Shown here one piece after another: positions 5,180-9,982 of a stretch of DNA of 9,982 bases. The notes below the pieces were generated by a model that was given only the letters and a program-made list of their open reading frames with translations, searched no databases and was not told where the DNA came from. Location: assembly GCA_021414185.1 (NCBI GenBank), contig JAIOOZ010000482.1, positions 1 to 9,982 on the forward strand, given 5' to 3'. The position numbers and the translations under genes are program-made. How positions within the stretch are numbered: position 1 is the first letter of the stretch; every line of letters starts with the position of its first letter. Origin of the DNA: Betaproteobacteria bacterium. GTDB lineage: Bacteria > Pseudomonadota > Gammaproteobacteria > Burkholderiales > SG8-41.

Positions 5180-6955
5180 ATGCAGCAAACATCAAAGCGC
5201 CCGCTCATTCTTGCCTCGGCCTGCGCCCTGCTGTTCGCCGCCATGGCCGTATGGGGCTGGATCAAGCTGCAATACGGCTTCAACATGATCGACGAAGGCA
5301 TGTACATGACGGACGGCTGGCGCCTGGCCGCGGGAGACCATTTGTTTCCCGACAGCAGCATCAGTGCCGCCATGCTTTACGCGGTTTTCAACGCGCTGAT
5401 TTTCCACTGGCTGCCGGACATCACGCTGCTCGGCTTTCGCCAGATCCAGTATGCATTCGCACTGGCGGCCATCGCAGTCTTCGCCGCGGCGATTTACCAG
5501 CGAAGCCGCCGGCCGTGGCTGCTACTGTTGACGCTCTCGGTGTTTGCCTTCACCGGCCTCGACGTGGCCGGCATCAGCGCCAACCTGTCCTACTATACGT
5601 ATCCCCATCTGTTTTTCGTTTTGCACCAGTCGCTGCTGCTGTTCGCTCTCAATAACCGCCGTCCCGGCGTTCGCGCCACGCTGTTCGTGCTTGCCGGAGT
5701 TGCACTGTGGGCCGTCGGCTTCAGCCTGCTGCCACTTTCCGGCGCCTTGATCATCCCGCTTCTGGTCTGGTGCGCGATGCGCTACCTCGGAACCGCGCGC
5801 GAGGAGTTTTCGTTCAAGGAGATGCTGCTGGTAACCGCTCCCGGCATAGTGCTGTGGGCGATGGTCGTCATTTTTTTGGGCGACGAGTTCTTTACCGCGG
5901 TTCTGGACGTTCTGGGCTATACGCGCGAAGGCGGCACGGCCGACGGCTTCGACCGGGTGCCGCAGCAATACGTTGCCGTTACCGCCGTGTTTGCCGCTGC
6001 CCTGGCTGCCGCGACTTACCTGCGTTTGCGCCTGCTGCTGGCGGTTTTCGGGTTGGCCTCGGCGCTGATGTTTCTCATCGTCTCCTCAAACGGATGGGGC
6101 TGGGTGGCACCGTTCTGGCAAGGCTGGTTTTCGCGGCAGATGTGGTTCTGCTCGCTACTCATCGTGGCGATGGCGGCACTGCTCGGCCACCTTTTTTATC
6201 GTAAGCGCCGCGGGCTCGCCCTCGACCAAGCACATCTGCTGCTCCTGGTGCTGGTATTGCCTTCCGCGCTGCTGGCATTGTTGTTCAGCCGCTATTCCAA
6301 CGTCGGCGTAATGGTGACGTCTTACGTGGCGCTGCCTGTCTGCATGGCCACCGCGCTGTTTGTCGTAATGCGGCTGGAACATCTGCGCGCCGGCGAGAAC
6401 CTGGCTGCGGCAGCGGTCGCCTCGGTCTTGCTGCCGTTCTACTTTCATCTCGCGCGGGCCGACTGGGAGTTCACATTTTTCGACCTGCCGCCCAGGCTGC
6501 TCACGCGCACTCTAAGCGGCGGCTTCGGCGCGGGGATACACACCAGCGAATATTACGAGGCGATGACGCAATGGATGACGGAAACGGCCAGGGCCAATTC
6601 CGCCGAGAACGATTTGGCCGTCATCCTGGACCAGGCGCCTATGGGTTATATGATCATCAAGAGGCGGCCCGCGCTGAACCATTCCTGGGGCGGATGGGCC
6701 TTGTCAAACGCGTTGCGGCGGGATTCGGTTGCCGCGATGCTGCGGCAAAATCGCCAGCCAAAAATCGCCTACCGCTTCCTGCGCGCGCCGATACTGCTGC
6801 CAGTGCCCAACAAGGAAGGCGAGTTCCGGCTGGGCGACCGCTTCAGATACAGCTCCAAAGACCCGGTTTCTGTCTATGTCATCACGAAGATGCAATATCA
6901 GGACACGTTTTATTATCAAAACCAGCCGTGCATAGAGTTGTACGTGAGCAAGTAG
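5180..6955 (+). CDS. Polytopic membrane protein, GT-C glycosyltransferase-like
   Basis: 591 residues: an N-terminal half-to-two-thirds of roughly ten to twelve hydrophobic segments (first near 9-29, last near 405-424), then a soluble, probably periplasmic tail of about 165 residues. After the first membrane segment comes an acidic loop, NMIDEGMYMTDGWRLAAGDHLFPD (35-58 region), with Asp38-Glu39 and the AAG..LFPD pattern. This matches the first-loop arrangement of lipid-phosphosugar-dependent GT-C enzymes (GT39/GT83, ArnT-like). Those enzymes move a sugar from a polyprenyl-phosphate donor to a periplasmic acceptor. I infer such a role from topology and this motif only; no specific family is recognised. 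The start at 5180 is the first residue before a basic TSKRP and the first hydrophobic segment, with AGGA about twelve bases upstream. It lies 136 bp after the Bug gene and converges on the response-regulator gene with a 13-bp gap. Confidence 0.82.
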   Translation: MQQTSKRPLILASACALLFAAMAVWGWIKLQYGFNMIDEGMYMTDGWRLAAGDHLFPDSSISAAMLYAVFNALIFHWLPDITLLGFRQIQYAFALAAIAVFAAAIYQRSRRPWLLLLTLSVFAFTGLDVAGISANLSYYTYPHLFFVLHQSLLLFALNNRRPGVRATLFVLAGVALWAVGFSLLPLSGALIIPLLVWCAMRYLGTAREEFSFKEMLLVTAPGIVLWAMVVIFLGDEFFTAVLDVLGYTREGGTADGFDRVPQQYVAVTAVFAAALAAATYLRLRLLLAVFGLASALMFLIVSSNGWGWVAPFWQGWFSRQMWFCSLLIVAMAALLGHLFYRKRRGLALDQAHLLLLVLVLPSALLALLFSRYSNVGVMVTSYVALPVCMATALFVVMRLEHLRAGENLAAAAVASVLLPFYFHLARADWEFTFFDLPPRLLTRTLSGGFGAGIHTSEYYEAMTQWMTETARANSAENDLAVILDQAPMGYMIIKRRPALNHSWGGWALSNALRRDSVAAMLRQNRQPKIAYRFLRAPILLPVPNKEGEFRLGDRFRYSSKDPVSVYVITKMQYQDTFYYQNQPCIELYVSK

Positions 6956-6968
6956 CTCCGCAAGCACG

Positions 6969-7574
6969 TCAAGACTTGTTGTGCGCGATGCGCACCAGGT
7001 CGACTACGCTGCCGATCTCAAATTTTTCCATCACGCGCGCGCGGTGCACTTCGACCGTCCGCGGACTGATGTTCAGGCGCTTGGCGATTTCCGAGTTATG
7101 GCAGCCGCTGACGATCAGGTCCATGACTTCGCGTTCGCGCGCCGTCAGCTTGGCAAAGCGCGCTTCCACCGCATGCGCCTCCTGCGCCGCGCGCCGGTGC
7201 GCAGCATCCAGATTGAGCGCCGTGCGTATGGTCGTCAGCAGCGCCTCGGGATCGACGGGTTTTTCCAGAAAATCGAGCGCGCCGGATTTCAGGGCGGTCC
7301 TGACCGTCGGCACATCGCCGTGCGCCGTCATCATGATGACGGGCAGCGTGATGCCGCGCCCGTGCAATGTCGCCTGCAGATCCAGGCCGCTCATGCCCGG
7401 CATCCTGATATCGAGCAGCAGGCAACCGCCCCACTGCGGCTGATATACGCGCAGGAAATCTTCGGCAGTCGTAAACGCGTGCGTGCGATAGCCTTTGAGG
7501 CCGAGGAGCACACCGAGCGAATCGCGTACTGCGGCGTCGTCCTCGACGATGAATACCGTCTGCTCATTCGTCAT
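6969..7574 (-). CDS. FixJ/NarL-type response regulator (receiver + LuxR HTH)
   Basis: 201 residues. The receiver domain (about 5-120) has the acidic pair Glu11-Asp12-Asp13, phospho-acceptor Asp55 in LLLDIRMPGMSG, switch Thr84 in IMMTAHGD, and Lys106 in FLEKPVDP, the signature of FixJ-like receivers. A LuxR/GerE-type helix-turn-helix follows at about 137-200 (LTAREREVMDLIVSG, then NSEIAKRLNISPRTVEVHRARVMEKF). It is expected to dimerise on phosphorylation and activate transcription. Its ATG lies inside the end of the kinase gene: the two overlap by 11 bp (7564-7574), which implies translational coupling and makes the kinase its cognate partner. The target genes are unknown; the Bug gene upstream in the same operon is a candidate. 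Confidence 0.95.
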   Translation of the reverse strand: MTNEQTVFIVEDDAAVRDSLGVLLGLKGYRTHAFTTAEDFLRVYQPQWGGCLLLDIRMPGMSGLDLQATLHGRGITLPVIMMTAHGDVPTVRTALKSGALDFLEKPVDPEALLTTIRTALNLDAAHRRAAQEAHAVEARFAKLTAREREVMDLIVSGCHNSEIAKRLNISPRTVEVHRARVMEKFEIGSVVDLVRIAHNKS

Positions 7575-9567
7575 GGATGCTCGCCAGTTTTAATTCCGCG
7601 GTTGGCAAAGAAAAATGAAAAGCGGCGCCGCCCGCCGGCCCCGACTCGGCCCACAGCCTGCCGCCGTGCGCTTCGACCAGCGACCGGCTCACCGACAGGC
7701 CGAGGCCGATCCCGCTCGGCTTGTTCGTCGCGAAGGGCTCGAACAGGCGGCCGAGCATGACCGGGCTGATACCGGGCCCGGAATCGATCACCGAGACATT
7801 GATCCAGCCTTCGTCGCAACTGGCGGCTTCCACGCGTACCCGCCGCGTGCCCTCTGCCGCGGCCAGCGCATCGATCGCGTTGCCTATCAGACAGTGCAAA
7901 ACCGTTTCTATCTGCACGCGGTCCACCAGCAAATCGGCCTTCTGCGCGACCGTCATTTCCAGGCTGACGCCCTTCTGCGCGGCTTCGGCGCGCGCATGGG
8001 CGAGCGCGATCCCGATCAATTCGCCGACGTCGATGCGCTCGAGCCGCGAAGTCCCGGCCTGGAAAAAATCGCGCAAACGCTGCACGATTTCCGCCGCGCG
8101 CACCGCTTCGCTTTCCACTTTGCGCATCAATGCGGGCGCCGCCTGCTCGCTGTCGACCAGGCGAAAGGCGGACGCATAATTGCGTATCGCGGACAACGGC
8201 TGGTGCAGTTCGTGCGCCAGCGCCGCCGCCATTTCGCCCGCCGCAGCCAGCCGTGCCGAACGGTTGAGCTCCGCCTGCGATTCGTTGAATTTCCTTTCCA
8301 GTTCACGGCGGCGCGAAATATCGCGGACGATGGCGATGCGCAGGGTCGGCGTTCCTCCGCTGGTCACGCTGACCGCGAGCTCCAGCGGTATCGCGGAGCC
8401 GTCGCCCCTGACCCCGTCCGCTTCGAACACCTCGCCCGCATGCGAGGCGCGCGCGAATTCGGGAATCACGTCGCGCGCCAGGGTCCCGGTCAGCTTGTCC
8501 TGGGCGAGTCCGAATACTGCCGCGGCCGCCGGATTGGCCGCGACGATCACATCATGCTCGTCTATCGTGATAATGCCGTAGGACGCGGTGGAGACCATGG
8601 CGCGCAACCGCGCCTCGCTGCGATTGAGCGCGTCGTGCGCGGCGCCCCGCTCGGTGACGAACATGCCGAGGAAAAGCCCCGTCACCGCAAGCGCCAGCAT
8701 CATGAACTGGAATTCGGTCACCGCCGTGCCGTGCTGAAAGCTGGAGTTCAGGATCGCCACGATCAGCCCGAGTTGAAGAATGGCAATGCCGAGCACGGCG
8801 CCGACAATACCGTGGCGCGTGGCGATCCAGATCAAGGGCATGAACAGCACGTAAAACCATTTGTACTCATCGCTCCAGCCAGGCGCGAAAATCAACAGCA
8901 GCGCCAGCGTCGCAGCGGCGGTCTGCGCGACAATCTCGAGCCGCGACCGCCGCTGCAACGCGCGGTCGATGCGCGGCCGGTCGATCAGCAGCAGCAGGAG
9001 CGGCGTATTGATCACGATGCCAACCAGGTGTCCGATCCAGAACCGCGTCACCGCACGGCCGAATTCCCATACCGTCATTGCGCTGTCGAAGCGCAAGGCC
9101 GACACATAGGCGAGGCCCATCAGCAGCGTGCCAACCGCCGACACCGCCACCAGCAGCCAGACGTCGCGCACGCGATCGAATTCGTTGCGAAATTCCAGCG
9201 GGCCGCGCAGCAATGCGGCCATACCCGCGTAACCCGCGGTGATGATCAGCGGCGCCAGGAACTGGGTATAGGGGAACGCCGGCATGCCGCGGGACAGCAG
9301 AAGGTTGCAGGTCGAGGCGACGGCAAGCGCCGGCCAGAATCGCACGCCGAATACGAGAAGCAGGCCCATGGCGAGGCCCGCGGCGGGATACCAGGCCGTA
9401 ATTGCGAACGGCCGCACCAGGTAATAGCGCGACAACAAGGCGAGCGCGACGTAACCAACGACGAATGCCGCGGCGATGCCGAGCGCGCGCTGCGTGGACA
9501 TCGGCCGCGATGGGGTCGCCGTGGCTGCCAGGGTCAGGGGCATATTGCCGTGGAATTTTACGCGCAT
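7564..9567 (-). CDS. MASE1-PAS sensor histidine kinase (FixL/DctB-like transmitter)
   Basis: 667 residues from ATG 9567. Residues about 31-305 are a hydrophobic sensor with eight to ten membrane segments and the MASE1-type WYPAAGLAMGLLLVFG.RFWPA pattern (59-80). A PAS domain follows at about 315-415 (SYGIITIDEHDVIVAANPAA), ending in IVRDISRRRELE. The dimerisation helix carries His452 in AHELHQPLSAIRNYA, the variant shared with FixL/DctB-type kinases. The ATPase domain has the N box (IGNAIDAL, Asn563), G1 (DSGPGI, 595-600), the F box FEPFATNK and G2 (GIGLGL, 619-624). It should autophosphorylate His452 and pass phosphate to the overlapping response regulator. MASE1 ligands are mostly unknown. 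The true start is uncertain: ATGs at 9543 and 9501 are in frame and none has a good Shine-Dalgarno. A Bug protein gene ends 24 bp upstream, so the periplasmic receptor, kinase and regulator probably share one mRNA. Confidence 0.94.
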   Translation of the reverse strand: MRVKFHGNMPLTLAATATPSRPMSTQRALGIAAAFVVGYVALALLSRYYLVRPFAITAWYPAAGLAMGLLLVFGVRFWPALAVASTCNLLLSRGMPAFPYTQFLAPLIITAGYAGMAALLRGPLEFRNEFDRVRDVWLLVAVSAVGTLLMGLAYVSALRFDSAMTVWEFGRAVTRFWIGHLVGIVINTPLLLLLIDRPRIDRALQRRSRLEIVAQTAAATLALLLIFAPGWSDEYKWFYVLFMPLIWIATRHGIVGAVLGIAILQLGLIVAILNSSFQHGTAVTEFQFMMLALAVTGLFLGMFVTERGAAHDALNRSEARLRAMVSTASYGIITIDEHDVIVAANPAAAAVFGLAQDKLTGTLARDVIPEFARASHAGEVFEADGVRGDGSAIPLELAVSVTSGGTPTLRIAIVRDISRRRELERKFNESQAELNRSARLAAAGEMAAALAHELHQPLSAIRNYASAFRLVDSEQAAPALMRKVESEAVRAAEIVQRLRDFFQAGTSRLERIDVGELIGIALAHARAEAAQKGVSLEMTVAQKADLLVDRVQIETVLHCLIGNAIDALAAAEGTRRVRVEAASCDEGWINVSVIDSGPGISPVMLGRLFEPFATNKPSGIGLGLSVSRSLVEAHGGRLWAESGPAGGAAFHFSLPTAELKLASIHDE

Positions 9568-9591
9568 CGCCCCATGCCGGGGCCGTTCGCA

Positions 9592-9982
9592 TTATTCCGG
9601 ACTGATGCCCGCCTGCTTCGCCACCCGCTGCCACTTTTCGATCTCGGCTTTGATAAAAGCGGCGTGCTGCTCGGGCGAGTTGCCGATGGGATCGGCGCCG
9701 CGCTCCAGCAGGTCCTTGCGGATCGCCGGGTCGTTCAGCACTTTCACCAGCGTGCCGTTGAGCTTTTCAACAATCGGGCGCGGCATGCCGGCGGGGCCGA
9801 TCCAGCTGAAGCCGCTGCTGACGACAAAGCCCGGCACGCCGGCTTCCTGCATCGTCGGCACATCCGGCACCGTGGGCGAACGCGACTCGCCGCACTGCGC
9901 GATCATACGCAGCCGCCCTGCACGGACATTCGAAATCACCACCGGAATGCTGGCAATAGTCATCTGCACGTGGCCGGCGATG
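9592..9982 (-). CDS. Bug/TctC family substrate-binding protein, C-terminal part, cut by window edge
   Basis: The final 129 residues of a family that is usually ~320 long; the frame continues past the right edge. The visible part starts IAGHVQM, matching the conserved L-I-A-G-x-(I/V)-Q segment of domain 2. It goes on with VRAGRLRMIAQCGESRSPTVPDVPTMQEAGVPGF, the usual hinge and distal-domain motif, and ends AEIEKWQRVAKQAGISPE. It would be a periplasmic solute receptor, with the signal peptide off-window. A GTG at 9969 could be mistaken for a start, but conserved sequence continues upstream of it. The kinase gene begins 24 bp downstream. In Bordetella a Bug protein (BctC) is known to signal through a two-component kinase, so a co-receptor role here is plausible but inferred. 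Confidence 0.93.
   Translation of the reverse strand, partial: IAGHVQMTIASIPVVISNVRAGRLRMIAQCGESRSPTVPDVPTMQEAGVPGFVVSSGFSWIGPAGMPRPIVEKLNGTLVKVLNDPAIRKDLLERGADPIGNSPEQHAAFIKAEIEKWQRVAKQAGISPE

Noticed and set aside
6981..6995. Perfect GTGCGC-GAT-GCGCAC hairpin near the end of the two convergent genes, as a terminator
   Set aside because: It lies within the response-regulator coding sequence, has only a 6-bp stem and no T-run on either strand, so it is likely chance in GC-rich code.

Overview
The window looks like chromosomal DNA of a GC-rich (by eye above 60 %) environmental betaproteobacterium, most likely Burkholderiales-like. Two lines of evidence support this: two class III (CaiB/BaiF) CoA-transferase genes lie close to two orphan Bug/TctC periplasmic solute-binding genes, a combination strongly expanded in that group, and a FixL/FixJ-style two-component pair carries a MASE1 sensor. 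I see no rRNA, tRNA, CRISPR array, transposase, integrase or phage gene.

Layout, left to right. (1) 1-672, minus: N-terminal 224 residues of a CaiB/BaiF CoA-transferase that runs off the left edge. (2) 673-1618: a small gene (878-1462, plus) for a membrane-anchored Mrr/PD-(D/E)XK nuclease-like protein. It is bracketed by two palindromic intergenic elements built from 9-nt-periodic repeats, units CGCAGAGGA on the left and CACAGAGNN on the right. The end of the left element supplies the -35 of a good sigma-70-like promoter that would give an almost leaderless transcript. (3) 1619-2605, minus: an NAD(P)-dependent sugar epimerase/dehydratase-type SDR. (4) 2743-3918 and 4072-5043, plus: a complete CaiB/BaiF CoA-transferase followed by a Bug/TctC binding protein, plausibly one transcription unit for uptake and CoA activation of an organic acid. 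(5) 5180-6955, plus: a polytopic GT-C-like membrane protein. (6) 6969-9982, minus, convergent with (5): an orphan Bug protein (N-terminus off the right edge), then a MASE1-PAS histidine kinase, then a FixJ-type response regulator. The last two overlap by 11 bp and the first gap is 24 bp, so this is probably one operon.

The main metabolic theme is carboxylic acid capture by Bug proteins and thioester activation by CaiB/BaiF enzymes, with a sensory operon in which a Bug protein may inform a kinase. The rest (epimerase, GT-C protein) suggests surface glycan work, but these genes are not adjacent. Most of the window is ordinary. The part least explained by known genes is the repeat-flanked nuclease-like gene at 739-1583. 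I do not see a clear new multi-gene system.
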